Assembly (NCBI GenBank): GCA_011503125.2
Contig: WWBZ02000016.1
Span: 4,216,001-4,280,000 of the forward strand
Direction: 5' to 3'
Length of the DNA: 64,000 nucleotides
DNA from: Botryosphaeria dothidea
Taxonomy: Eukaryota > Ascomycota > Dothideomycetes > Botryosphaeriales > Botryosphaeriaceae
Shown here: positions 1 to 10,775 of the stretch, piece by piece
Numbering within the stretch: the first letter of the stretch is position 1
How the letters are laid out: each line of letters starts with the position of its first letter
Made by a program: the position numbers and the translations under genes
The notes under the pieces: model-generated
Databases searched by the model: none
What the model was told of the DNA's origin: nothing
What the model saw: the letters and a program-made list of their open reading frames with translations, nothing else

Positions 1-98
1 TAAATGCCCTCCTGGGCAGCCTCGTTGGCCGACTCGATGTTGTGGGAGAGCTCGTCCAGGGTGCGCCTCAGGCGCGGGTCATTGCGATTGCGATACAT
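1..98 (-). CDS. 5' end of an unidentified protein, cut by the left window edge
   Basis: The minus strand opens with an ATG at 98 and stays open to base 1, giving about 32 residues that begin MYRNRNDPRLRRTLDELSHN and continue as a charged, probably helical segment (E/A/N rich). The ATG faces away from the methyltransferase gene at 806, so the 99-805 gap would be a shared divergent promoter. The frame, the GC-rich third positions and the absence of stops support coding, but the piece is too short to assign a family. The last two bases (TA) leave open whether the frame continues or stops. Confidence 0.45.
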   Translation of the reverse strand, partial: MYRNRNDPRLRRTLDELSHNIESANEAAQEGI

Positions 99-805
99 GG
101 TGAGGGGAGCGAGCGGGCGAGGAGACGGGCGGATGGTCGGTCGAGGGTGTTGGGCCGAGAAGTGGGTCAACGAGGGCACATGGACGAGCGCAGCGGCCTC
201 GGGTCGCGCGAGGTCTGCACGCCGCGCAGACTGGAGCAGCGCTCTGGCTCTGGCGGGGCTATTTGTGTGGGCGTCGAGAGTCAAAAGGCGGTCGACATTT
301 GCACAGCGGGTACGTGAGCTGATAGGCGATTACTAGAAGGTTGGGACGACGTCAGCGCTTGGGCCTGCGACGGAGGAGCCAGCCGCCGGAAGAACGGGCG
401 GCCCGGGGGGGCTTCGCAGCGCAGGCAGCGCAGGGTCCAGCGCTGTTGTGTTGGCGACGCAGCGGTGCGGAGGGGTCAGAGTTGGGGGCGGCTGCACGCG
501 TGTCCGGCGCAGCTCTGGCCCGGCAGAACCAGCAAGGCCGTCCATGCTGCCGCTGCTTGCCGTCATTGGCGCCGCTGGTCTGCTGTAGTGCAGTCAACGC
601 CCGCTGCCGGCTGGCCTCTGCTAGTCCGGTTCTGGGGCTGCAAGATCTCGCTATCGAGGCCTAGACCACTGTTTGCATCCGCTTGCTCTTGCTGGTCCAT
701 CGAGGCGCCCGTCCCGTCCACACGACGCTTCCGGCCTGCCTTTCATAACGTTCGCGACCCCGCCATGCTGCTGTCTCGCCGCTCGATCTCGCTCGCTCTG
801 TCATC
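99..805. other. Intergenic, divergent promoter region
   Basis: This stretch lies between the left-edge gene (minus) and the methyltransferase gene (plus). It is GC-rich. Several open frames cross it on both strands but they mirror each other and have no family resemblance. I see no TATA box or repeat. Confidence 0.5.
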
Positions 806-1988
806 ATGAGATACATCCGTTTCTTGAAAGTCCCCAAGACCGACGGCCACACCCTCAGCGCTCTGGTCACCGTGACTTCAGATCTCGGTGAGGACTTCTT
901 GCTCGCAGATGTAGCCCTTACCGCAACTGTGCGCTCTCCCGAGTACAATGGCGACATCTTCCTGCGCAAGAGCCTCAAGTGGTCCGCTGGCATGCGCGCC
1001 CTCCCGGTCACCTTTGACCTCCGCCACTGCGACCTGGACTGGCCCATAGTTGTACACGTTGGCCCCAAGAATCACCAGGCCTCCGACCGCTTTGAGAGCC
1101 AGAACCACAGCGCCGACCTGCCTTCCCTGGTCTCAGCATGGAGCTCTATCCTGGACGCCCCAGCCGGCATCATGGAGGCCGAGAAAAAAGTGGAAAGGCG
1201 CTTTACGCCCCTGAGCAATCGCACTTTGAGTATTTGGGAGGAGACTGGCGACAGTATTGCGCGCCACATCTGGTTTGTCTCCCCTTCATGAATTTTCTCA
1301 TTCTCTGTGCGTGCTGACTAGTGCAAGGGACGCTGGGGTGGGCCTTGCCGCCTTCTTCGACAAAACAATTGCAATGCAGTATGACAGTCTGCCTCTTCTG
1401 GATTCAACCCTCAGCTCTGCCACGTACAAAAAGCTCCACGTGCTTGAATTGGGCACGGGATGCGGCATTGTTGGCATCAGCTTGGCGCAACTTGTCCCTG
1501 ACTGCGAGGTTACACTTACCGACCTGCCGGAAGCACGAGAAATTGCACAGAAGAACATCGACGCGATGAACCCGGCCATGTCCTCTCGTGCGACCTTTGT
1601 GCCACTGGATTGGGATGAACCCCTGCCGAAAGCTGTTCGTGAGCGGCAATACGGCATGATCATTATATCCGACTGCACATACAATCCCGACAGCAGCCCA
1701 GCTCTGGTAAACACCCTGAAGGCACTGACTGCGCGATCCCCAAAGGCCATAATTGTACTCGCCATGAAGGTTCGACATGAGAGCGAGTCCATTTTCTTCG
1801 ACCTCATGAATCAAGGCGGCTTCGTCAAGGCCATCACGACCCAACAGCCCCTACCACGCGACGACGCCGACTTCGAGCTGGCCAGTAAGATCGATATCTA
1901 CATTTTCCATTCCAAGGCGCGACCTATCTCTCCAGGAGGCGCGCAAGTGATTGCCGATGCGTCAGTGGTTTCCTTCTGGAGTGATTGA
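806..1988 (+). CDS. Family-16 (METTL21/EEF2KMT-like) protein methyltransferase
   Basis: Two exons, 806-1272 and 1328-1988, joined across a 55-bp intron (gtttgt...gcaag), encode 375 residues. The splice completes a Trp codon and joins SIARHIW to DAGVGLAAFF, a junction typical of this family. The Rossmann SAM-binding motif LELGTGCG is at about residues 195-202 and the family-16 DxxY signature is seen as DCTY at 271-274. Such enzymes transfer methyl groups from SAM to lysines (sometimes other groups) of translation factors, chaperones or other proteins in the cytosol. The N-terminal 150 residues form the family-typical beta-rich lead-in. The substrate cannot be told from sequence; EEF2KMT-like and Rkm5-like roles are both possible. 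Confidence 0.85.
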
Positions 1989-2434
1989 ATGGGTGCTACT
2001 ATGATCACGACAAAGATGCATTAGCACGTGAAACAGATACGATGACAGGACTGTTCGTGCGATCAAGCTCACTCACCGGTGAGCCATCCCGACCGGACGG
2101 AACCTTCAACGCCCTACGGAGCATCCGGCTTCGCTTTTAGGCCGAGATCCAGGATGCTGCAGCATCTTGTCCGACAGCATGGGATAACAGGTTCCTCGCC
2201 CGATGCCTTCATAACACGGCCGTGACAGGGGAGGCGTCGACGAGTGGCCCGAAGACGCCGCCCGATGGATGTGGCTGACTCACGCCGGGTGCACAGCCGC
2301 GTGAGGCAGCATAGGAAAGCATGTCTATAATTGCAGGGTCTAATTATACGAATGGTGGCAGCGGAGCAACGAATGACTGGACGCTCTTTTCTAATCGCAC
2401 CGATGTGACTTATTCTACATGGATGGTTCCTACA
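1989..2434. other. Intergenic 3' flank of the methyltransferase gene
   Basis: No gene or site is supported here. A 134-codon minus-strand frame (2114-2518) is rich in Cys and Arg without any family pattern and runs into the repeat that follows, so I do not call it. Confidence 0.4.
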
Positions 2435-2650
2435 GAGAGGGCTGCGGCCCACGATGAGCGCCAAATGCGACAGTCCCATAGAGGGACAAAAAACTGCTAT
2501 CGTGGGGAGTCGAAGCATTCGTCCAGACGTGAATGTTATCGCTTTTCCTGAAACATATATGTCCGGACGAATGCTTCAACTCCCCACGAAGTTATTTTTG
2601 ATGAAAGCCGTCGCTGACCGCCGGCTGCGATACTCTCCCGTAGGGTCTGT
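2435..2650. repeat. Dispersed hairpin-containing repeat, copy A
   Basis: A 29-nt inverted repeat, left arm 2502-2530 and right arm 2559-2587, encloses a 28-nt loop. The arms match at 26 of 29 positions and all three differences are transitions. A second, diverged copy lies at about 29665-29890: both share the hairpin core (CGAAGCATTC and its complement), the downstream motif ending ACCGCCGG, and weaker similarity upstream of the hairpin. A small nested hairpin (GTCCC-ATAGA-GGGAC) sits at 2473-2487. It is probably a fragment of a non-autonomous transposon; limits are approximate. Confidence 0.7.
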
Positions 2651-2901
2651 GTGTGCCTGTCTGCTTGCAGCGAGGTAAAAATCAACAGTGACCTTGAGGA
2701 CGGAGAGATGTTGAGCGAATTCTGTTGGCAAGGCAGAGCTCATTTCTTCAAGAGGCGGATCTGGGGCTCCTTGGGCGACGACAGCCCTACGGCGAGCCCG
2801 ATCTGCGTGCCATGGCGGCAATGCTGGGCCATGTGCCGACGGACACGACGGGTGCTTACTCATGGGGTAGGCTTGTCGCAGAGAGCTAGAGAGCTGGGAT
2901 G

Positions 2902-3651
2902 CGGGATTTTCTTTGCGTGAATCTGGCCCGCTGGGCGGTTCGCTGCGTCATTCGTTGTCCCCAGCCGGGCTGCCAGGCACAGCCGACTCAAAATTCAACC
3001 ACGCCCCTCGGTCGCTGCCTCTTCCTCCCCACACCAACCTCAACACCTCCTTTTACGCTTCCATCGCCGTGGCATCAGTGTCGCTGTACCTGCAAGGTTC
3101 AATCGCAACCGCGATTTGTCTGCCTTCCTGCCCCGTCGGAGTGACTTACTGTGGTGCGTAACGAGAATACCCGCGCGCCCGCGCCCGGCCTGCCCTATTC
3201 TCTCCAGCCCTCCGCCACTTCGATCGCTCACCGCGACGCCGCGCTGACGTCGCTTACAGACATTCCGGAGCATCCACAGCATCGACTGCCTTTGGTCTTC
3301 TCAAAGGCACCGCTACCAAGACGGCCCCGACGGCCTCTGCCACTGTAGCTCTCCAAATTGTCGTTCCACCCCAAAATCAAGACACGCTCAATAACTTGCC
3401 ACCGCCTGGACCTGCTGAAGTCATCGCCTGAGCTCGAGCGTTTGATTTTCTCGCCAAATCAAACCTCACCCCCGGATTTTACATACGCCGAGCTGCCGCA
3501 TAGCAAGCTCTCTCTTCCTCTCCAAGAGGAAGAGTCGGGGGGGCTTCGCCTGTCAACACTCAGTCTCGGATTTGAGCCGTTCCGGCCCCCTTAACAGGAC
3601 CTTCCGCGCGTTTGAACAATAAAACCACCACCAGGATCGAAATCCCTGGTT
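2902..3651 (+). promoter_or_regulatory. ATG-free 750-nt leader upstream of ornithine decarboxylase
   Basis: Reading the plus strand, no ATG triplet occurs from 2902 to the start codon at 3652; roughly ten would be expected. This is what a long transcribed 5' leader under selection against upstream start codons looks like. A candidate leader intron is 3154-3259 (gtgcgt donor, CTGAC branch site 13 nt before a TTACAG acceptor). Long leaders are known for ornithine decarboxylase mRNAs of other organisms, including Neurospora as I recall, and are linked to polyamine control. The transcription start is not identifiable by eye. Confidence 0.6.
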
Positions 3652-5050
3652 ATGGCACCTTCTGCTATCACCACTACTGAACAGTACGCACCGTTGTCGA
3701 TCAAGACATTTACACCGGTGGACCACACTGCTCCCGCCATCGAGAACAAACATGGCGCCAAGTATGCGAGACAATTGATCGGTGAAGCGTTCAAGAAGCG
3801 TGTCGATACAATCGACCCTGATACTTGTGAGGCGGGTGAAGAAGATGCCTTCTTTGTGGCTGATATGGGCGAGGTCTACCGCCAGCACCTCCGTTGGAAG
3901 ATGAATCTCAAGAGGGTCAAGCCCCACTATGGTTTGTAATCTCCATGACTTTCCCCGGTGGCAAATGGCTAACCAAATGAACCCAGCTGTCAAGTGCAAC
4001 CCTGATCCTGAAGTCATTCGCCTTTTGGCGGAGCTGGGCACTGGCTTTGATTGCGCTTCCAAGTCCGAGATTGAGCAGGTTCTGAAGATGGGGATTGACC
4101 CTTCCCGCGTCATCTACGCGCAGCCCTGCAAGACCAACTCGTACGTGCGCTACGCTGCTCAGCAGAATGTCAAGCAGATGACGTTCGACAACGCCGATGA
4201 GCTGTACAAGACCAAGAAGCTCTTCCCTGACGCTGAGCTGTACCTGCGCATCCTCACCGATGACTCGGCCAGTCTCTGTCGTCTCAGTCTCAAGTTCGGC
4301 GCTCCTTTGGACACGACACAGGAACTACTTGAGCTGGCTAAGAAGCTGGAGCTTAATGTCGTTGGCGTTGCCTTTCATGTTGGCTCTGGTGCATCCGACC
4401 CTCAAGCCTTCATCAAGGCTGTCCAGGACGCTCGCACTGTCTTCGATCGAGCCGAAGAACTTGGCTTCAACATGCATACCCTGGACGTCGGCGGCGGTTT
4501 CTCCAGCGAGACCTTTGAGGAGATGGCGGCGGTCCTGTCTGATGCGCTTGACACGCATTTCCCACCGCACATCCGCGTCATCGGCGAGCCTGGCCGTTAC
4601 TATGTGTCATCCGCCTTCAACATTGCGTGCCACGTGATTGCGCGCCGCACCGTCTACGATGAGCAGCTGGGCACGACGTCGTACATGCTGTACCTCAACG
4701 ATGGCGTCTACGGTAACTTCTCCAGCATCATGTTCGACCACCAGCACCCGATCCCGCGCATCCTCAAGACTGGCGAACGCTTCCTGCACGACAAAGAGGC
4801 ATGCGAGTTTGATGTTCAGGGGCGCCGTCCTATCGATTACTCCATCTGGGGTCCTACCTGTGACGGTATCGACTGCATCTCTGAGAAGGCCTCCTTCGCC
4901 GAGGAGATCGATGTTGGCGATTGGCTTTACTTCGAAGAAATGGGCGCGTACACCAAGTGTTCGGCTACCCGCTTCAATGGCTTCACGGATAAGCACGAGA
5001 CTATCTATGTCTCAAGCGAGCCTGGTGCCAGCGCCCTTCTAGGCATGTAA
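3652..5050 (+). CDS. SPE1: Ornithine decarboxylase
   Basis: Exons 3652-3931 and 3987-5050, with a 55-bp intron (gtttgt...cccag), encode 447 residues, the usual length. The enzyme is a cytosolic PLP-dependent homodimer that converts ornithine to putrescine, the first committed step of polyamine synthesis. The PLP lysine is K96 in AVKCN, split next to the intron. HVGSG (about 224-228) and the phosphate-binding GEPGR (293-297) belong to the alanine-racemase-like barrel, and the catalytic cysteine is C385 in GPTCDG. All key residues are present, so the enzyme should be active rather than an antizyme-inhibitor-like paralogue. The unusual upstream leader suggests translational or mRNA-level control. 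Confidence 0.97.
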
Positions 5051-5798
5051 ATTCTGTTGTCTTTAGTCAGGAAAAGGGAAAGGTTGAAATAGACGGAGGA
5101 GATTGTCCTGATCGTTTCGGTTTGTTTTTCTCTTTTGTTCAAACCCCACCACCTCGGATTCACCAATGTAATCCTGTTGGCCCTCGTATCAGCAGAGGAT
5201 AATTTCTCCCCCTTGTTTTCGAGTCCTTGGTTAAGGGGACGTTGCATAGAAGTGTCGGGACACCTTAGCATTACCCAAAAAAGCACCCGAATAGAAAGGA
5301 TGGCGGCTTGCATAGTGTCTTCCAGCTCACAATTTAACAGTGGCCTTCAAATGTTTTTTATTTATCCCCCTTTCTACATAAACCACACAACAACACATAG
5401 AATGAACAAGCCTCTATTCACTCGTTCCATTGACTCGCTTTTGATATGCGTGCTGCCCGTACGTGTGGTCCTTTCAGCAAGTGGTTCGAGCAGCCGCATA
5501 ATTCCACTTGGGTAGGTGACGCAATTTTCTGATATCATTTCGAAGAATGACCGGCCCTCGATGGCCATCCGGAAATTACATCTATCTTCCATCTTGTCCT
5601 GACGCCTGCTCATTATGCCGCCTTCACGGCTCGACGTGCACTATAGCTTGCAGCACCTTCACTCTATTTAGCACCAGTATTACCACTCTCACGATCCATC
5701 GACTCTGTCGATTCATATCCTCCTGCTCATGGCACTCACGCAGGAGTAAGCCAACGGCCACCATATCTGGCATGGATATCTTTTTTCCCTCCTCTTCA
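5051..5798. other. Intergenic between convergent genes
   Basis: This holds the 3' ends of ornithine decarboxylase (plus) and ATG5 (minus). It is AT-richer than its surroundings. A T-arm-like GGTTCGAG at about 5483 has no tRNA context. Nothing else is supported. Confidence 0.5.
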
Positions 5799-6927
5799 TC
5801 AGTTCATCATCACAATCGCCACATGCAAAAATCCATCCGCATACGCCGCCGCTTTTAGTAGCTCCTCCACCGGCGCGCTCAGCGGCACAACCGCGCCATG
5901 CAGTACCGGCTGCGCCAGCAGCGGACTGCGCCTGCTTGGGAAGAGCGAGGGCAAGATGGTATTCAGCGCCGTACCCACCGTCTGTGGCTGCCCCGCGCCG
6001 CCGCCGCGGGACGACGCGCCACCGCCCAGCGTAAGCGGGACGAGCGCCTGCACGACGCGGAGAGAGGTGATGGCGGCGGCGGTCGACCCCGCCGCATCTT
6101 CCGCCGTCCCTCCTCCCGCTCCCCCTTCGCCTTTCCCTTCCCCAGCATCCTTCGCCGCCTCCGGCGCGCCCGGCAGGTACAGCTTCATGGGCACGTTGCG
6201 CAGCGGGCCCGCGCCGGGCGGGCTCACGAGCAGGCGGCCGTGCACAGCGTTCCAGCCCGACAGGTCGTTGGCGCGCACGGCGGCCCACAGGCGGTCCGAC
6301 GCCTCCTTGGACAGCGACATGGCGGCCTTGGCGGTGCCGTTGCGCAGGAAGTCGGCCTCCTTCACGGCGTTGACGAAGGCGTCGTGGTGCGCTTTGTAGG
6401 CGCTGTCGAGCGGCACGAGCGTCGCCGGCGCGGGCGTCGTGAAGTGCGCCGTGAGGCGCCAGAGCGTGCCTGGGTGTGCTGTGGGCGATGAGGGCGTTGT
6501 TGGGGAGGGTGGTTGGTGGATGGATGCCTGGGCGTGGAGGGAGTCGGGCGTGAAGGCTTCGGCGCCGGAGTAGAGGTCGTAGAGGAGGCCGAGGGGATGG
6601 TGCCATTTGAGTGGGACGTCGTCGTAGGAGAGCCAGCCTTTGCTGGGGTCGACGTCGGGGTCGATGAGGGAGGGCGTGAAGAAGGCGTGGAGGCGCGGGA
6701 GCAGGAAGGGGATGTAGGAGAGGCGGGGGACTTGGATCTGCCGGCGGTGAGGGTTAGCTGAAGTCCTGAGGTCTGCCACTGTGGTGAGGACTCTGGTGAG
6801 TATTCACCAAGTAGGGATCCGACTCGTCATAGGTGCGGCACTCGATGCTGGCGAGCCGGATTTCGAGCGGGATTGAACCGCTCCATATTTGCCTTTGTAG
6901 AGCGTTGAGGTCGCGCTGGTTGGCCAT
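5799..6927 (-). CDS. ATG5: Autophagy protein Atg5
   Basis: Minus-strand exons 6927-6808 and 6737-5799, joined across a 70-bp intron (gtgaat...ggcag), encode 352 residues. The N-terminus carries the Atg5 hallmark [16 protein letters not shown] followed by ECRTYD and SDPYL, continuing after the splice as [14 protein letters not shown]. The C-terminus ends in the family-typical [17 protein letters not shown]. Atg5 is conjugated to Atg12 and, with Atg16, forms the E3-like complex that lipidates Atg8 on the growing autophagosome. An internal Gly/Ala/Glu-rich insert (about residues 210-240) is low-complexity. I chose the ATG at 6927; the frame is open further upstream but has no earlier ATG that fits the family. 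Confidence 0.95.
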
Positions 6928-7697
6928 CGCGGCGGCTGGCGCCGGAGGCAGAGGTTGAGGGAGAAGCGTGGAGAGCAAGCTGGATTGCAATGATGGCGGG
7001 GTTCGTGATGCGGCGGAGTGCGGGCAGCGGAGCTCAGCCGATCATCTTGTCGGATGGACCGTCAGTGGGTGGCGGTGCGTGCTCGTGGGCAACATTATCA
7101 AAGGAGAGATATCACGACGTCAGGCAGCAGCAGCTGGTCTGGTGTGCGAGCAAGAGAGCGTGCAACTGGCGAATGAGGTCTGACAAGTTACATGACAATC
7201 GCGGGCGTTTCCATTGCGCAACCAGCTCGCGGCATGCATCAGTCACGCGTGCCTGCAGGGAAGCGCGTTCCGTCAACTGCAGAGCCTAAAAACTTAGCCT
7301 TGGCCCTTCTCCGGTCCGCTCGCTGCCACCGCCCGCCTCGGCCACTCGCAGCGCCCCGATTTGTCCGTTGATTTCGTCTTTCTCCTCTGCCCAGGATGCT
7401 ACCCCAGACCAGACGCGTCCTGCTACTCGTTCGTCCCGGCTGACCTCGCTCTACCCCGCGGGGAACCTTAAGCCCCTCCCACGACTCGGTGCGGGAGAGA
7501 TCCAATCAGGAAAAGTCACAGCCTGAAGAAAAGGGAAACAGGATCAGATCATGCTGGCGCCAGTTGCTCCGTCGTACCCGTAAATCACGCTCTCCTCCCT
7601 CCTACCTTCCTTCCTCATACCTCCCCTTTCGCGCCTTCTCCTCTCTATCTTCTCTTTCCTCCTCTCCTGCCAAAAGTTCCAATTGCTCTTCGCGGCA
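6928..7697. other. Intergenic, divergent promoter region
   Basis: This lies between ATG5 (minus) and the unidentified gene at 7698 (plus). The last 120 bases are pyrimidine-rich (CCTCC/TTCC runs), as is common just upstream of fungal transcription starts. No gene is supported. Confidence 0.5.
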
Positions 7698-8799
7698 ATG
7701 ACTACCGCAAACCCCGTCGTTGGCCACAGCCCAGCAGCCTTCAGCATGACCTTACACAGCCCATCGCCGCCAGCACCCACCAGCCGCAAGCGCTCTCGGA
7801 GTATGATATTTGAGGAAGACGGGGGCCAGGAAGAGGAGCGGCAGTACTGGGAAGTCGGAACAAATTGCAATGGTAGCAGCAACGGGCAGGAAATCGGCAC
7901 CGACGATCTCAAGCGTACGCGAACCACGGGTGAGCTGGACACGCTGGGTGTGATACCTTCTGGCGAGGCGTGGCAGCTCCAAGGAGTCGTGACGGACCTT
8001 CTCGCCGCCGCCGACACCGCCGCACCCAATGGGTTGAAGAAGTACATTGCCGGCCGCTCGCTAGTCGTGCTGTGCGTGCTAGAGCACGTTGATATCCACT
8101 ACCGTCTACTATGGTATGAGTGAACCATCGCCGGACGCAATTTCGCACTTGTTCCCAGCTCCCACAAATCCACATGTTCCCTCGAGGTCGGTTGCAAAAA
8201 TATTGCAATAGCGAGTGCAATTGTGTTTGCAGAGCTGGAGCATTCAACTAGATGAAATTGTGAACAGCCCTTCTAAACATTCAACGAATGCTCCAGCTCT
8301 GCAAACACAATTGCACTCGCTATTGCAATACTTTTGCAACCGACCCCTCAATCTTCTTTCGCCCCGCCATAGAAATACCACACCCTACCACATCAAATCA
8401 AAAGAAAACCTTCGCTCACGCCTGCAAAACAGCTCTGCTCTACCGGCCCTACAAACCCTCTCTCCAACTCTCCAACCCCTCCTCCTCACCAACCACGACC
8501 CAGCCTTCGCTTCGACGCACTTGCAACCCGCACCCTCGTTCCCCGTCCTCTCCGCCAAGGGGCACCCGCAGAACCACTTGCTCAAGCTAGGGCTGCTTCA
8601 CCCGCTGGGCGGCGGGCAGGCGGGCATGGACGCGCTAGTGGTACTGGACGCAATGGGGCGGCGGCGGCTGGTGCTGCCGTTCGGCTGGGGAGCGGGAAAG
8701 CACGTTGGCGAGAATGTTGTTGGTGGTAGCATTGTGCGCGACGGACTGATGGAGGTGCTGGCGCGCGGCGTCGAGGAGCTGGAGCGCGAGATGAGATGA
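7698..8799 (+). CDS. Unidentified protein, intron interrupted by a foldback element
   Basis: The best model has exon 1 at 7698-8113 and exon 2 at 8433-8799 (260 residues). The donor is gtatga, the acceptor is aacag, and a CTCAC branch site lies about 12 nt before the acceptor. Exon 1 encodes a Ser/Pro-rich start, a basic stretch TSRKRSRS, and an acidic segment; exon 2 contains HPLGGGQAGMDALVV and LPFGWGAGKHVGE and ends in a Glu/Arg-rich tail. I do not recognise the family. Without the splice, exon 1 would stop at 8123 (about 141 residues) and exon 2 would have no good start, which favours the two-exon form. The 319-bp intron is far longer than its neighbours because it holds the element at 8186-8345. 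Confidence 0.55.
8180..8351. mobile_element. 160-bp foldback/MITE-like element inside an intron
   Basis: Left arm 8186-8245 and right arm 8286-8345 are inverted repeats matching at 59 of 60 positions, separated by a 40-nt loop. The element is flanked directly by CCTCGA (8180-8185) and CCTCAA (8346-8351), an imperfect 6-bp target-site duplication. An 8-nt direct repeat CATTCAAC sits at each side of the loop (8241 and 8278). It has no coding capacity, so it is a non-autonomous terminal-inverted-repeat element. Its RNA would form a 60-bp hairpin. Confidence 0.85.
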
Positions 8800-9193
8800 A
8801 GTGGCGTGCTTCTCTCTCGACCGAAAAACGCGAAACATGGGAGTATGGGATCGCGCTTTTTGCTCCGGGCATGGAATCGGGGGGTTGTAATTCAGTGAAT
8901 ATGGTTTTCGTGGAGGGTTTTCTCAGTTTGTATATTTAAGTTTCTGTCGTTGACTTCGGAGTGTTCTGGATTGTATTAGCACGGGCTTGGGACGAGTATA
9001 CCATAGGAGATAAGGAAAGGAGTTTGATGCCCACTCGAGGCCATCGACAGACGGAAGGTTACTAGGTTGGTAATTTAAACAGTCTGAAATTGAAGAACAA
9101 ATATGAACTCCATTATTCTCGAGTCTATTTCAGGACCCCAAAACCTACACAAAAGAGCAGGGCAAGTTCCGAAACTCTATGTTCAAAAATATA
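8800..9193. other. Intergenic between convergent genes
   Basis: This holds the 3' flanks of the gene at 7698 and of the WD40 gene on the minus strand. It is AT-rich, as expected of 3' untranslated sequence, with no other feature seen. Confidence 0.5.
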
Positions 9194-10601
9194 TCAATTA
9201 AAAGTTATTTGCTTCTTCGTAAAGTCCCTGTAGATTTCCTCTAGCACCTCCCGCTTACGTTTCCTGGTCTGTTCTTCGTGCTCTGCCTCCTCCTTCTCTT
9301 CCTCTTCGACCATGACGTCCTCCTCTGTCCGCGGAGCCCAAGCTCTGATGGTCCCATCCACATGAGCAGAGTACATTTCCACGTTGTGAGCGCGCCAAGC
9401 CAACGCCGTGGTCCGATTCTTCAGCTGGCGCTGGTTCCCCGCCGCGCCCACCGTGCCCGTCGACCGATGCGGCGTCTTCAACCGCTTCAGCAGCCGGCCC
9501 TCAAACAGTTCGTACACCAGGATCTCGCGCTCGCTCGGGTAGAACAGCAACTCCTTGTCGGGCGCCGTCAGCGCGCTCGGCGACACCAACGGCAGCAGCG
9601 CGGAGAGGTGCGCGTTCTTGACCGTGGGGCCAAAGCTCGCCAGCGTGTTGGCGCCCGTGGTTGCGTCCCAGACGCGCACGCGCTCGTCGTGGCCCGCCGT
9701 CACCAGGTGCCGTCCGTCCTCGGTCCAGACGACGCCGTTGACGGCGCTGCTGTGCGCGCGGCCTTGTTGGCGTGTCCGCGCGCCGCCGCCCAGCCCGTCG
9801 AAGCCGACAGTCCCGATCGAGTCTTCCATGTCCAGCACGCCCAGGCAGCCCGCGCTGCGTCGGATGTCCCAGAAGCGGACGGTCCCGTCGGTGCCGCCGC
9901 TGGCGACGACGTGCTCGGTCGTGGGGCTCCAGGCGGTGGAGAGCACGGCGCCGCCGTGGCCGGCGAGCGAGTGCGTTGCGGCGCCAGAGCGGAGGTCGAC
10001 GAGGCGGACGGTGGGCTGTTGAGTGGCGCAGGCGACGAGGAGGTGGGATGCGATTGGGGACATGGAGTGCGAGTAGACCACATGGTTAAGGTCGAAGGAC
10101 GCGGAGACCTCGAGGGTTTCGGAGGAGTAGATTTTTAGTGTATGATCATACGAGGACGAGAGAAAGGCGAGAGAGTCGAAAGGGTAAAATGACACGTGAG
10201 TGATGCCGAAGCTGTGGGCTGTCGATGTCCTGGGAGAGGTGGTCAGCTATAGGCTGCAGTGAATGCTGCGCAGCGTGAGTAGCGTACTTCCGCAGGGCTC
10301 CAAGCGGATAGAATGTATTCACCGAGGGGCCTTCACGAGACTCGAGATCCCACATGCATATCGACGAGTCTGCACCGCCGGAGAGAAGATAGCGGCCCTC
10401 GAACTTGTCTACGGTCATGGAATTCACGCCGGCGGCGTGAGCTCTGACGTCCTCGGGAAGCGCATCGCCGTCGGGCTGAGCGGAGCCGTCGAAACGGAAC
10501 GGTGTGGGCTGTAACGCGTGCAGTAGACGGCTTGTCTCATGGCGCTGGAAAGCCGCGGGTGAGAGAGCACCCAGCGTGCGGTTCAGGAGGAGAGCATTCA
10601 T
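9194..10601 (-). CDS. WD40 repeat protein, CSA/ERCC8-Rad28 homologue
   Basis: Minus-strand exons 10601-10288 and 10229-9194 with a 58-bp intron (gtacgc...cccag) encode 449 residues. At least six WD blades can be read: SSICMWDLES, HTLKIYSSET, VRLVDLRSG, TVRFWDIRR, RVRVWDATTG and TIRAWAPRT. The order and spacing, including FYPFDSLAFLSSSYD and YSHSMSP, follow human CSA (ERCC8), the substrate receptor of the CRL4 ubiquitin ligase in transcription-coupled repair; the yeast relative is Rad28. The C-terminal 35 residues are Glu/Lys-rich and basic at the end. The start is only 174 bp from the divergent gene at 10776. Confidence 0.85.
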
Positions 10602-10775
10602 GCATTAGCTGTAGTGTTCAAGACACGAGGGAGCAGGAGCGCGACGCTAGAATGACGCAAAGGTAGGCTGGCGAGCTGACTCGCGCGTGTGCCTCAACTC
10701 GGTGCCAAAAATGCCGCGCCAGACCAACTCTACCTGCTCTTGATCCTGTCACGGTGATCATCGCCGACGCTGGCC

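Noticed and set aside
5470..5520. T-arm-like GGTTCGAG suggesting a tRNA
   Set aside because: The flanks cannot form a T stem and no A/B-box pair or cloverleaf is found around it.
8241..8290. Kinship of the intronic foldback with the dispersed hairpin repeat, since both contain a GCATTC core
   Set aside because: Similarity is limited to about 10 nt at the loop end of the arms; arm length, flanks and loop differ, so I treat them as separate families.
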